A stretch of 64,000 nt of DNA from Ceratorhiza oryzae-sativae (lineage: Eukaryota; Basidiomycota; Agaricomycetes; Cantharellales; Ceratobasidiaceae). The stretch spans positions 186,001 to 250,000 of the forward strand of contig JARWMV010000235.1 in assembly GCA_030998015.1 (NCBI GenBank). Direction: 5' to 3'. Each line of letters begins with the position of its first letter. Within the stretch, counting starts at the first letter, position 1. A model generated the notes under the pieces. It saw nothing but the letters and a program-made list of their open reading frames with translations. It had not been told where the DNA came from and ran no database searches. The position numbers and the translations under genes were made by a program. Shown here piece after piece: positions 11,815-22,982 of the stretch.

Positions 11815-13894
11815 GAGCGGTTTTCTGGAGATACTAGCGTTCTGGGGGAAGAGGAGGTTGGGGCGTTGGTGTATTCGGTGAGTGTTGTTTGTCTAGGAGG
11901 GATGACCAATCCGCCTAGTGTTGGTTGAGCTAAGTTATCCGGTCGTGGGTGGGCTTCCTGAGGGCCTAGTGTTGGTTCAACTGGAGGTGGTGCTGGCGCA
12001 TAAGTGTGCTCTTTGCGTGTGCGAGGGGGTCGGAAGCGTTGCTCGATCTCTCTAGCTCCAAGGAGCTCCCATGTCCACGCTTCACTAGTAACAAAGAAAC
12101 GATAGCGGTTATCTGGGATTCTGTCAGAGAGGTTGGCACACCTGGTAGCGTAGCCTGGGCAGGATGTCGACCAGGTTGGGTGTCCCTTGGTCTTGCACGT
12201 TACGCAGTAGGTGTCTAGCCGATTCGTGCACTTCTCGTTCGATGTTCGCCCCCGCAGGTGCCACACGTCTGCGTGGCAGAGCAGTCCTTAGCTTGGTGAC
12301 CTGGTAGCTGGCAATTATAGCATCGCAGCGGGGTTGATAATAGCTTCACTGTAGAGCAGTCCTTCCCCTCTAAAGTCATTCGATTCGCAATCCAGAGGTT
12401 TGCCGTCTCCTTCGTCGTACAGTGGACAATCAAGTGTGCGTGTCTTTGCCCTGGCTCGCGTTTTGAAGGGTCCCTGATCCACCTCAGGCTGAGTATCGAG
12501 CCCTTCGGAAGGTTGTTGGTCTCTTCTAGATAATCGACTGTCGCCTTCTTTGCAACATCAAGGGAGATTGGGACGTGCTGAACTAGAACTGGGAATTTGC
12601 GTTCTCGAATCTGGACTGCACAGCCAAAGCCATCAGTAAATCTGTTGCAAACGTCTGGGCGCACCAGCCAACTCCTCGCTTCCACTGAGTTCATTTCGTA
12701 GAGCAGCCCCCCATTTGCTTGTCTTGCGACCGAGGTAAACTGAACTTTCTCGGGTTTCCCGTTGAGCAGTTCTGGCTCTACAATCTTCTCTACCGCCTTC
12801 CGTGCCTGTTCAAGTAAATCCTGTTCAGCAACGTTCTGGAGTCCCCTCTGACCCGAGACCACTTCTGGGTCAATCATCAGTTGCTTCTCTCGTCTCTCTT
12901 CTCCTCGCCTTAATCTCTCTGCTCCTTGTTGAACTTGTTTCTCCGATAGAGAGTTCTCAGGGGCTACCTCTTCCAGTGGAGGCCAGACTCCCCCCCTTGC
13001 CACTGCCGCCGCGTACGATCCACTTCTGCCCCCCGTCTCCTCTTGTCCCTCCACTGGTTCATATCCCCATCCCACTCTTCCTGCTGGCTGTGCTCCCCAA
13101 ACTGGCGGAGTCGGGTCAGTGCTCGTCGCTGGGGGTATCACTGGGTCTTTCGCTCGCGCGATTGCTCCCTCCTCCCTCATCTTCGTCCATTCTCCCCTTT
13201 CCACTTCAAGTTTCCTCAGAGTAGCCTTCATCCCATCCAGTACTCTATCTAGCGAGGCCCTTTCAAGCTCCTGCTGTCTCTTCTCCTCCACAAAACGGCC
13301 CCTCTCCCCAGCTAACTCCCTTTTTTCTTGCGTAAGGACCTCCTCCGTCGCACTCACTGTCTCCTCCCTCTCTTCAAGTCTCCTCTTTTCTTCCTGTAGA
13401 CCCTCCATCACCTCCTTCTTTGCGCACTCCCTTGCCTCGTCTCTAACGCTCGTATATCTATGAAAGGACGCGTCAGCCGTGGCCTCCGAAACGATTTTTC
13501 CAAGCGCGTCTTTTAACAGTGTGCCTACTGCTACTGGCACCTCCCAAACTTCCTCGAAGTCCGAGTCTCCGGCTGTCTCCTTGCCCGTGAAGTTCAAGAG
13601 TATTTCGATTAGCTTCTCAAACGCAGGGTGAGAGGTGCCCTGGATGAGGCCTCTGCTCGACAACTCCTTGATTGCAACTGTCGTCGACATGGCCCGTCGC
13701 ACCGGCATAGTGGGTGGCTCTACAGGCGCTGGGGCAGTCAACAGATTCGGCGCAGTAAGGACAACTGGCGAGGGAGGGGTAGAGATCGCGGAAAGACTGG
13801 TAGCACGGTTTCCTGCTGGGGTGTTCGCTCTCCTGGATGTCGCAACGCCTGGTAGTGATGGTTTCGGTATTATATTTCTGTTTCTGGTAGACAT
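11715..13894 (-). pseudogene. LINE ORF1: Gag-like RNA-binding protein, one frame change
   Basis: The first ORF starts MSTRNRNIIPKPSLPG at 13894 and holds a long coiled coil rich in E/R/K (about 13460-13150). It ends in three cysteine knuckles: CYNCQLPGHQAKDC, CGTCGGEH and CVTCKTKGHPTWSTSC. The frame changes by one base near 12240, between the second and third knuckles. Upstream it reads into a stop near 12215; the continuation is open in another frame to 11715. A missing base (mutation or read error) is the simplest explanation. The open frame upstream of 13894 runs into the host gene and is not element sequence. Confidence 0.82.
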
Positions 13895-14007
13895 TCCGGC
13901 CAGTTCCAGTAGTGAAGCTAAGTAGCAAAGAGTATGAAAAAGTGTCGAAAAACCAAGAATGAGCGACCCAGATTTCGAACAAGTCCAGTGTGGCTGTGCT
14001 TGATGGT

Positions 14008-14022
14008 CGTGTAGTGCCTGGT
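14008..14022. repeat. LINE target-site duplication, right copy
   Basis: Exact second copy of the 15-mer at 7559-7573. The host reading frame (RVVPG) is present at both copies. Confidence 0.9.
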
Positions 14023-14758
14023 AGTGCCGCTGCTGCGGGTTTGTCCCCAAATCAGAAGAAAGACCTAGGAGGAAAGGGTAAAAAGGGTAAAAAGAGCGGT
14101 CAGTTGTCTGGAATTCCGTCGCTGCTTGGCTTATTGAACCGTGTATATCAGGCTCAGGACAAGATCCTACCGTCCGCCCAACCGCGCCACTTGCCCGCTC
14201 GATCGAATCCAGCTCCAAGGCCAAAGCGACATTTCGTCAGCCACCTCCTATAGAAGCTAGGATGTATCACGAAGACAGTGACGACGACGCGGCTAATTAT
14301 ATAGAAGCCCACCCGGGCCCCAATCGCCCTGCTAATTGGAACGGGCAGTTTGAAGATGAAAAGGCTAAGGAGGAGGACAAGCAAAAGGAGAAGGGGAATG
14401 AGAAAGAGAAGAGCATGGATCAACTTTATGAAGACAATGATGATGAAGGTAGTGCTTTCTAAATGTTCACCCGTGTTCAAAATCGTTGACGCAAGGTGCT
14501 TCGATGCATCGCAGATTATTACGAAGGGATGGAGGAAGTAACTACAAAATATGGTGGGCTGAAGATCAAGGAAAAGGAGATTTGCGAGATACATGGGGTA
14601 AGTCTGCAACTATGAAGTGCAGTACGAAGCGATTGACATTTAGTTAGAAACGCTGCCCATCCGGGATATGTGAGGCAGCTAAAGAGAAGAAGCGCAAGCA
14701 AAAACGCATTGCTCAGAAGAATACCGAAACGACGGGGCAATGGATGCGCCAGTGGTGA
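14023..14758 (+). pseudogene. 3' part of the LINE-interrupted gene
   Basis: Continues the host frame after the duplication: SAAAAGLSPNQKKDLGGKGK. After an intron of about 53 bp (gtcagt to atcag, 14099-14151) it reads SIESSSKAKATFRQPPPIEA and YHEDSDDDAANYIEAHPGPN. An acidic/lysine-rich helix follows (14345-14455), then an intron (14457-14516), YYEGMEEVTTKYGGLK, and a last intron. The final exon begins KRCPSGICEAAKEKKRK and ends GQWMRQW, stop 14756-14758. C and H residues around ICEIHGKRCPSGIC could form a small metal site. All joins keep one frame. Function unknown; the lysine-rich tail suggests a nuclear or nucleic-acid-associated protein, which is only a guess. Confidence 0.55.
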
Positions 14759-15110
14759 CCTATCACCCGCCTTCCTCCAACTGCTGCTGTCTTCGTCAGA
14801 TATTTGTCATTGGTGGTCGCGTTGTATTCTGAAGTTGCTGTTGTGTTGTCCGTTTGAGCTATGCTGATGTACTGGGTCAATGAATTGATATATGAATTAT
14901 TGATCAATACGCGCTCCACGTGTCATTCGAGCACCGCCTTCTTGCTTGCCACCACTTCGGCCTCATAGGATTTTGATAGACGATCCCCACTATCATTAGA
15001 ACTAGTAGATTCTCAAAACCAACACATATACCGCCATTCGGTAGCTAGCTTGTGGACCTAGTACAATCTAATTGCTAGACTGAAGACCTATCCACTGACG
15101 TTGCGCTACA
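14759..15110. other. Intergenic spacer, no gene seen
   Basis: 352 bp between the interrupted gene and the SDR gene. No ORF or RNA gene is convincing; the downstream half is presumably the SDR promoter. Confidence 0.5.
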
Positions 15111-16682
15111 ATGGCAATTCACATATTTGCTGAATGGGTTACTCGTTTGCTACCTACGGGCTACTACTTCCCAACCGCAGCAGCACTATGTCTACTCTAC
15201 AGTCTTAATTTTATTGCTAATGGACGCAAAAATCCACGCGACCGAGATATGCATGGGCGCGTTGTTTTACTGACGGCACGTCTGCTTCGGTACACTCATA
15301 CTTTAGTACTGACTTTGATGCCTCCTTAGGGTGCCTTTACACCGCTTGGGCTGACTCTGATGCATGAACTTGCGCAAAGAGGTGCCCAAATCATTGCACT
15401 TACACCATCCCTCAACGACCCCGTCATCGAAGAGCTTATCTCGGCCATTCGTGCCGTAACATCCAATGAGCTCATCTTTGCCGAGGAATGTGATCTTTCT
15501 TCACCTTCCTCAATACGGGCATTCTGTAAACAGTTCCTGACCACGACCGCCAGCGGACCATCAAGTAACATACCCGGCGCGCCACGCGACCCACCTCGAC
15601 TAGATAGTATTATCTTGGCGCACGAATATACGCACATTGGATCCCTTTGGACTTCTAGCAAAGATACTCGACGGATGGAGACCGAGCGGAGATTTGAGGG
15701 ATCACTGGCGTCGTTCTTGTTGGTCACCTTGCTCCTACCCTGCTTAATTAAAGCACCGAGCGATCGGGATATTCGGGTAGTGAGCGTCGTAAATCCATTA
15801 TACGCAGCATCTATACCCACCTATTTGCCTCCACTTGCCTTATCCAAACCTGACACGAACACTTCTCCATCCAATTCGCAATCAAAAACGGCGCCTGATC
15901 CTCCTTTGCCCCAAGATGTACCAGAACCTGTACACCCATCCACGCCATTCCAAAACCAGCTTGCCAGAATGGCTCTTTCATCTATCTCATCCCGCGAGGG
16001 CGAACGTGCTCTTAGGTCGATTCTTCTGATGCGACACTTGCAACGTGTGGTGGATGCTTTGGCTTCTCAGTCGACAAAACCTGTACTCGGTACTAGCGAT
16101 GCGGATCTAGTAGATGTAAAGAAGACGAAGACCTCAAATATTTTAGCAGTTAGTGCAGCCCCTGGCTTTAGTCGCGCACAGACTATTGGGTCATACCTCC
16201 GAGCGAAAAGAGAATTGGAAGATTATAGCCCACTTGGATTTTTCCTGTGAGTCATACCCTGTCCACGTTCGTACACACCGCTCAACTCCGGCCCCAGTTA
16301 TATTTTATTGTTTCCACTAATTTGCCTGTTTTCTAAATCATCTGTTGGTGCCGCGCAAACGGTTTTGTATGCGCTTTTTGCCCCAACTGTCCGAACCCGT
16401 ATTGCCGAGATACCTGATGAATCTTCCACTTCGACTCCTGGAACAAGTTCAGAGCCCATCCCTCGCATACAAGGTGGTATTTTATACCGCGAATGCAAAG
16501 CAACGCGGCTTCCAGGGAGAGGAATGGCTCTTATGGAGGCGGAAGGGATTGGCAGGGCGGTATGGGAAGAGTTGGAGCGGGGCGTAGAAATCTGGGAAAA
16601 GAGTGAGGGGGAGGTGTTAAGGGAAATGGCCAAAGAGGTTGAAAGAGAAGGAAAGGAAAGCAGCTCGAATAAACCGAAGTAA
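15111..16682 (+). CDS. Membrane-anchored short-chain dehydrogenase/reductase (SDR)
   Basis: NAD(P)-dependent oxidoreductase of the extended SDR type common in fungal membranes; an Env9-like protein is possible. Exon 1 (MAIHIFAEWVTRLLPTGYYF) has a hydrophobic N-terminal segment and ends in the Rossmann strand GRVVLLT. Exon 2 starts with the glycine loop GAFTPLGLTL. ECDLSSPSSIRAF (about 15490) and LDSIILAHEY (about 15600) are usual SDR strands. The catalytic YxxxK is not clear to me. After an intron near 16247-16297, exon 3 gives a second hydrophobic stretch (ILLFPLICLF), then SVGAAQTVLYALFAP and a charged tail, stop 16680-16682. The first intron (15276-15329) begins with GC. Confidence 0.72.
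15276..15329 (+). other. GC-AG intron inside the SDR glycine-rich loop
   Basis: To join VVLLT to GAFTPLG the intron must run from GCACGT at 15276 to TTAG at 15329 (54 bp). The nearby GT start (15280) breaks the motif. Confidence 0.6.
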
Positions 16683-17245
16683 CGATTGTTTGGCCCTGCT
16701 TCGATCAGTCCATTGGGTAGCCTTACACATGACAGACGATTATTGACACTTCAACTGCCAAAGAACCGACCCGAGCCGCCAATAACCGGCTGTTCCACTG
16801 CGGTGGAGCGAACCAAGGATTGAAGCCCGCTTATTTGATTCACGAAGCTCATACCTCACACCTCCCTTGTCCCAATCGAAACGCCTTTACTTTTACTGGG
16901 AAATGATGCCCGTTTATTTGGCCCGAAAATTCGGAATGGCAACACGGCGAATCGTAAGAGAGAGAAAACCCGTGAAACCAGTTAGCTTCCTCAAATTGAG
17001 ATATATGAATATTGTACAAACAACAGGCCGATTTTGGGGCGAGTTATTAGATGGCGGGCAGGACCTGCTGTAATGCGAACACGTAGCAAGATGTTCGTGG
17101 ATTCGCCCAGTATTTTCACTGTTTGTATGCCTTCGTTCAGGAGAGCGAAACACAATGCATTCTGGCTCAAAACACATGTAGCGTTTAACAAAACTTGTAA
17201 GGCTACGATTAAGAATCAGGTAAGCATATATCCATGATCTGTATC
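16683..17245. other. Intergenic, nothing recognised
   Basis: 563 bp between convergent genes. Short ORFs (for example 16867-17073) have no recognisable content. Confidence 0.5.
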
Positions 17246-19238
17246 CTAGAACCGGAAGCCTCCTGTAAGCCCCATAATGTTGTCAGGATCGTATTTCTTC
17301 CTGAGCATGCGGAGCCGGTCCAAATTGGGGCCGTATATCCTGATGAGGGACGTCAATACAATGCGGTCATAGCCTAACTTGAAATACGGACGATTTCAGA
17401 TCCTGATCCCCAGGTGAATAGTTGGCGTATTGAATCTGCTTATCTCCGGCAATATCTTGCCCCTCCGCGATAGCCTGTTGCAAGATAGTTTGCGAACTCT
17501 CTTTGGCCATACTACGGAAAAGCTCGTCATCCTTCTCGTTCGTCCAGAACCAGTTAATGTCGAGAGGGAGAAGGAAGTTATCATGAGGATACGCTCCGCC
17601 CTTATTTCTTTTGGTCATTGAGGGAAGGAACGGTTCTACAGTATATGAAAGCATTGTCCCTTCTTTGAGTGTTTTTTGGCCCCAAAACTAAATAATATGA
17701 TCTAGATATGATAGCTTCGCGGCCTCGAGAAACACATACCAGAGTCTGATTCTGGACTTGCTGAACTAGAGGAAGCGTATAGGTCTTCAAAGAAACGGAG
17801 GCGAAGGTGGCTCTGAATATACGACTTGAATAATATCATCCCAAAAAACATATAGTTGGGACATACCTAAGGCCGTAAGTAAGGTTCGACGGACTTGAGG
17901 TTAGAAGGCTATTCATGCTCCTGGTGGAAATATTCGCAGAGATGTGTGGAAGAGACGTATAGCGCTCAAATATACCGGCGGGTGGGCTTGGACCGTCATA
18001 AAATAGCATAAGATTCATTCCGATGACCTATAATTAAAATAGAATTGCGGTTTAACTGTATTATAGTCCATAACCAAGCTTACCTGTGATCCGTTAACAG
18101 GAGCGGAAAAAACAGAATGCAGTATTGACGCTTTTGGGTCCTTGACATTTGAGATAAAATCTACAGTCGCTTGATTGACTGCCGATACCTGTTCCCCCAC
18201 AAATGTCTGCATACCACCCCAGACTTGTTTCTGAGGGAAAGCCAGTAGCGTGAACTTGGTGACGATCCCAAAATTGTTGAAGCCACCCTAGCAGAACTCA
18301 TTTCAGCGGATACAATAACACCAAGTTTTGCCTGGTTATACCTTCAAACCCCAGAACAAGTCGGGATTTTTGGTCTCACTCGCAGTGGTAACTTTACCGC
18401 TCGGGAGAACGACCTCAAAAGCCTTGACAGTGTCGATGGCAAGTCTGATAGTATAATCGTATCCTGAATTCATTCTCCTAAAAGCGAATAAAGACTTACC
18501 CATACTGGTTGCTGGTAAAGCCATATCCGCCGCCAAGTATAAAACCACCCACTCCAACCCCGGTAGCGCGAGCACCAACTGCAGTCACACCATGTGGCGT
18601 GAGTGCTGCGTAAACGTCGTCCCAGACCTATTGAACTCTTATTTATTGCCATCATAGGGCGAACAACCAAATCTTACCAATCCAGCCCCAATTTCGACAG
18701 TCCCCGCAGACCCATCCGCCGCAAGCGGAGCCGGGTGATAGGTGACTGGCTGAGCTTGAACAGCGCAATTTGGACCCCTGTTGTGGATGAGAAGCCTGGG
18801 TTGGTGGTGTGACCACCAGAGCGTACGCCAAACGGTGCTGAGGCCTTAGCTACAATCTTGAGCTAAAAACAATCGATATAGTTATATTAAGCCCGAAAGA
18901 CGAGAATAATGCAGCTCACAATTGTAGATACATCCTTCGCATTGGCAGGCTCAGCCACACAAGTCGAGTTTTGATCACTGGCCGAAGACCAATGGCTGTT
19001 TCCCTTCGTATACAAGGGATGACCTAGTCCAATCATCAGGTTAGTTGAGTAACGTTACAGTAACTAGGAAAGAACGCACCAGCATAATACACCCAATGCC
19101 TTTCTGACCGATGGCTTTGCAGGTTTCAAGACACTCTGAGTTGGAAGGTACTGTATCACGAGCTCCAGAAGTGGACTCATAGGCCACTGAGAGCCCTATT
19201 ACTGAAGTAGTGAATGCAAAGCAGTTCCGTAGCCTCAT
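17246..19238 (-). CDS. Secreted FAD-linked oxidase (berberine-bridge-enzyme type)
   Basis: Flavoenzyme that oxidises small molecules, often sugars or secondary metabolites, outside the cell. It starts MRLRNCFAFTTSVIGLSVAY, which reads as a signal peptide. The FAD-binding (PCMH) part shows FGVRSGGHTTNPGFSSTTG, with the His that can link to FAD (about 18820-18770), and VGVGGFILGGGYGFTSNQYG (about 18560-18500, across an intron). TASETKNPDLFWGLKGG and NNFGIVTKFTLLAFPQKQVW follow. The C-terminal BBE end is KKYDPDNIMGLTGGFRF, stop 17246-17248. At least eight short introns interrupt it. No second cysteine for bicovalent FAD attachment was identified. No biosynthetic cluster is evident around it. Confidence 0.82.
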
Positions 19239-20737
19239 AGTCGCAAAGATGGAGGGGAAGTGACTACTCTCTAGTTTTTGTGGCGGAATTTATACAGTGC
19301 TCATGGGTTTGGCCCGTAGCCCAAACAAACATAATGCCATTGCGTTTAGAAGGCCGGCCGCAGGGGCCAGGATTCTACTTCTAATCCGAGCGCGCCGCTT
19401 CGCTGCAGCCTCTGTACGAATCATATCCCTTGCTGATGACCCGTAAGTATCAGCCTGAGTAAACGCCCACTTCTCGGCCATCTTTTAGTCAATCAAATAT
19501 TGTTGGTAGGTAAGGCACCCCCCAGTCGCACCAAGAGGCCGGAGGGATGTTGTACAGCGATATTTATCTACGCATAGGCATTGCGAATCAACTAGCTGAA
19601 GCCGGGTTGGTTATAAATTCACAGCTGCATTACATCTGTGGTAAACAGTAACTGATAGTTGTCCGGGACTCGTATAGCAGGGTAGATCGAAGCTGGCAAA
19701 CCGACCATCGTTTTAGCAATTGGCTTTTGGCTGAGGCTGGATAATGGACCATACAAGCGTTTCTCGGTAACATTTTGTTATCCGTGCTGACGGCAAGAGT
19801 ACATTGTATCAGTTATTTAAATACCCCAGCTACTCGGCGCTACGGAAGCTGTAGCGCCCAGTGAACAATCCTCCCGGCACCAAATAACGGCCAGTGGCCT
19901 CAGCTCGCGAATTAGGGTTGGACAAGAGCGAATTTTACATTTTCAAGCCCATGTCGCAATGTATACGCGCATATAACTCCCATTGAAGCGACTGGAAGAT
20001 GCAACTGTCTATAAGCTTCCCCCACCGATGTGTAAGAGATCATCGCTTTTAGGAATTCATACGAATCCGGAATTTTGTTCTCGTAAATTTTGCGTAACCA
20101 TGGGTTTTGATGAGGCGAAGTACCAGTCTGGAAGTGGAAAAGGAAGTTCGAACGTAGGCTGAGGAGGAAGCAACCTGGCGACTCGTTCAACAGAAGGGCT
20201 TGCTTGTGATGAAGTTGATGTGGTGAGTTTTGTGGTGCGAATTGCCAAGTTTATACAAGTGCCAAACTTAGTGATACAGTCAGGCTCCATTAATTTCATG
20301 GAGTTGCTCCAAGGGGCCCCAGCGAAACAGGTACCGGACAATAGGTGGGGGGTGCCAATGGCCTGGATTTCGGTCGCCTGCGAACCAGTTCTGTTCCCGT
20401 TTTGGATCCGACTAGCTATTTGTATCATGTAATGCGAGGGGAATGACGCATGTTTGCAGGTTTGGCGAGCGCAGAGTTATTTATCAAAGCCACACTGTAT
20501 GCTGTACATAGAATGTATCATCTTTGCGTTATGGGACTAGAGTTTGAGATGGGTTTCGAGTAAAGCTACAGGAAGCAAGGCGCTCACCCTACCCACAACA
20601 ACGTACACAAACACCACATAGTCTGAACCCGAATCTTCTGTCTGCTCAAGACGTGAGTCATGCTGCCTTGGCTTTCAGAATCAATTTCCTCTCATAGCCG
20701 CTTCCTCACTTGACTACCGACCGCCTGTTCATTCACT
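19239..20737. other. Long intergenic region with a possible gene relic
   Basis: About 1.5 kb. A TATA-like TTTATACAG near 19288 may serve the FAD oxidase. On the minus strand 19912-20190 reads WLRKIYENKIPDSYEFLKAM, which looks protein-like but has no clear start, exons or family. I treat it as a relic or chance ORF. Confidence 0.35.
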
Positions 20738-20880
20738 GGATGACTTCCCGTAAGAGCTAAAACTAAAGCTAAGCTATTCTAAAGGCGGAGTGATTACAAC
20801 GTGGAGTAATCAGACATTAATAACTATGACGTCATCCAGACTTTAGCTTAGCTTGATTTGGCCCTTACGGGAAGTCATCC
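20738..20880. mobile_element. 143-bp MITE with 17-bp terminal inverted repeats
   Basis: Perfect 17-bp inverted ends GGATGACTTCCCGTAAG (20738-20754 and 20864-20880 reversed), with a further imperfect pairing (AAGCTAAGCT) inside. Flanked by a 3-bp direct repeat ACT (20735-20737, 20881-20883). No coding capacity. A 3-bp duplication is compatible with a PIF/Harbinger-like parent, which I cannot confirm. Confidence 0.75.
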
Positions 20881-20883
20881 ACT

Positions 20884-21366
20884 CTGCAAGTGCTAACCAA
20901 GGTATATCCCTTGAACATACCAGGGCCAGCTCTGGAGCTAATAGCCAATCAACTTAATACAAGCAGGTGGAGCACATTGCCAATATCAAGGAATGATAAA
21001 GGAGATCTAGAAGACTGTTTCGAATTCCTATTCATCGACTGGTGGCCTTATAGAATCCCCCTGAAGATGGAGCTACACCATCATCTGTAGACTTTCAGAG
21101 TCCAAAGGCCTCTTTGCCTTACTTATCGGCTGAAGTTCCAGCATTGAGAGACTGAGATGATCACGAACATACTCCAAAAAATAAAACTTAACCTGAAACG
21201 ACCTATGGTAATTATTTTAAACTCTAGGATCCCAGCAACTTATGGGATGTCCAAATAGGGACGTGAAGTGCAAGATGAACGAAGAGAGATTTCATGAACT
21301 GTATTTACACAGTCATATCCAGTAGCCGATATTCCACGTGAATTTCAAGGTTACTCATTTCGCTGG
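20884..21366. other. Intergenic, nothing recognised
   Basis: 483 bp between the MITE and the oxidoreductase relic. AT-rich, with no supportable gene. Confidence 0.45.
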
Positions 21367-22485
21367 CTAGTCGTAAAACACCAATGTGCGGAGCTCAATT
21401 GACTGGCGGCCTGGCGCGTCATCGGGAGTAGTGGGACTTCAATTTGAGAATATCAGTGAGTTACCTGCTGTGATTGAATTATATACTCACTCATCGATGG
21501 CAGTATGAGGTGTAAAAGTAGCTACGTTTGGCTTCGAGTCGAAGCTGACAAAGGCATGAGGTGGTATGCCCAAGCTTGTTTCTAAAGCACTCACCATTTG
21601 ATTAGCACAAATTCATCCGGCGTCATCCCGGCCAGGTACTTCCACCGGTGTGAATCACTGTACTTGACGGATAGTGTCTCTCCCTCTCGATCAGGGAACC
21701 TAAGCGTCGAAGGCACAAAATCACCTCCAGGTTTATCATTCACACTCCGAAAATCGCATAGCGCGAGCGGGTTTCGCCACGCCGTGCTTTTAATTGGGCG
21801 CCAGAGATTAATTATTTGGTAGCGTTTCGAGAGGAGCTCGGGTACATCTTCCGCTGGCAAGTGTCGGCGTACACGATTGGCTGCGGCTTCCGCGCTCTAC
21901 AGAGCAGAGTTAGGTGGGTATATGCGTGTGTTATAATCCACCCAAACTGCCTGATCAACATGCGCTAGTTTGACAGGTGCTCGCGTCTCCGGTGACTCTG
22001 GCGTACCATGGTCGCGGTTTCCTAATGGCTATCATCAAAGATCGTAATCAGCGACCGAGGGGGTGCTGTTTTTCGGCTCTAAACACTCACTATGGTCGAA
22101 AACAACCACCCTCGACGCCCCAGTGATATTCTTAATATTCCGAATGCGTCCTCGTAATATACATTCTTGATCCACTCTTCATTGTCGAAATCTGCGCCCT
22201 CGGTTGGGACTTTATGAAACTGGAAGCCAGCATTGTCGAGTGTGTATCCACTCTCGTGCCCGCGAATATTTTCGACTTGGACGTCGTATGGAGAGGGTTC
22301 CCAGTTCTATAAATGCGATCTCGATGAGTTTTGTCCATAGTTTTGTCAATTCAATCAAGAATAAGATTCAACGTACGCGCATAGGCCCTCCTCCTGGATG
22401 ATCAGCATATGTCCAAAGGTACGGTTTAGAGCCGTCTGCTGGGGGGATAAAGTAATTGATGCTAGTGTCGAAGAGCGGAGACCAT
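21367..22485 (-). pseudogene. AsaB/CmcJ-type hydroxylase/desaturase, frame-broken copy
   Basis: Member of the fungal family annotated GA4-desaturase/AsaB/CmcJ-NvfI-like, oxidoreductases of secondary metabolism. Readable blocks on the minus strand: SINYFIPPADGSKPYLW (about 22470), NWEPSPYDVQVENIRGHES (about 22310), GASRVVVFDH (about 22090), HLPAEDVPELLSKRYQIINL and WRPIKSTAWRNPLALCDFRS (21860-21750), HRWKYLAGMTPDEFVLIK, and the usual end IELRTLVFYD, stop 21367-21369. Against the family pattern the frame changes just after the putative ATG (22485), near 22135 (one base missing before KNITGAS) and near 22010. It is either a pseudogene or affected by indel errors. A paralogue lies at 30759-31817. 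Confidence 0.72.
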
Positions 22486-22982
22486 GGTACTGAGCTAGAA
22501 TGAGGAAAGTGCCTGAATGCCTAGAGAGAGAGCGTGTGGTCTCCGCCACATTTTATACTCACTATGACGTAATGCCTCGGGCACTTGGAAAGTGGTCAAG
22601 CCTCCACCTGTTGTTGCGACATGCGAGTCGCTGATTCATCTTCGGCCAAAACCTGTCTTTCTCAGTAATCGAACATCAATTTGCATCGAGCACGCAACAT
22701 TCACGCTGCTTCCAAATCTTTCCTATTATTCATACGCAACCCAGCTTTGTCCGATCAGGCATGGCGGACCTTGTGATCCGCATTTCTACAAGTGTATGTT
22801 ATATAAACACAAATATGCACAAATCATCATGTAAGGGAGTAAAGAAAAAAGAACTGACATGTATGGAGTGGGTAGGTATACATATTTATGCAGATAGCGG
22901 AGATACGATCAAGCAAAGGTAAATTGTCCTCTCACTGCTCCTTCCTGTCAAACGAATCGAAAAAAACACCAACACGCCTCGC
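22486..22982. other. Intergenic, nothing recognised
   Basis: 497 bp. A small plus-strand ORF (22592-22834) has no supporting features. Probably the promoter of the minus-strand oxidoreductase copy and the 3' flank of the RhoGEF gene. Confidence 0.45.

Larger units (their letters stand above)
7574..14007 (-). mobile_element. Full-length non-LTR retrotransposon (LINE, RNase H-bearing, Tad1/I-like)
   Basis: A 6434-bp element in antisense to its host gene, flanked by a perfect 15-bp duplication. On the minus strand it has a 5' leader of about 113 bp, ORF1 (13894-11715), overlapping ORF2 (11814-7933), a 3' UTR of about 360 bp and an (ACA)n tail at 7574-7585 in place of poly(A). AP endonuclease, reverse transcriptase and RNase H together point to the Tad1/I-like group of fungal LINEs; the exact clade needs a tree. 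ORF2 is intact and ORF1 has one frame change, so the insertion looks young. Confidence 0.92.

Noticed and set aside
14023..14224. Upstream extension of LINE ORF1 on the minus strand to 14224
   Set aside because: It runs past the target-site duplication into the host gene; the element ends at 14007.
20057..20428. Minus-strand 123-aa ORF
   Set aside because: No recognisable motif, and no clear splicing with the neighbouring frame at 19912-20190.
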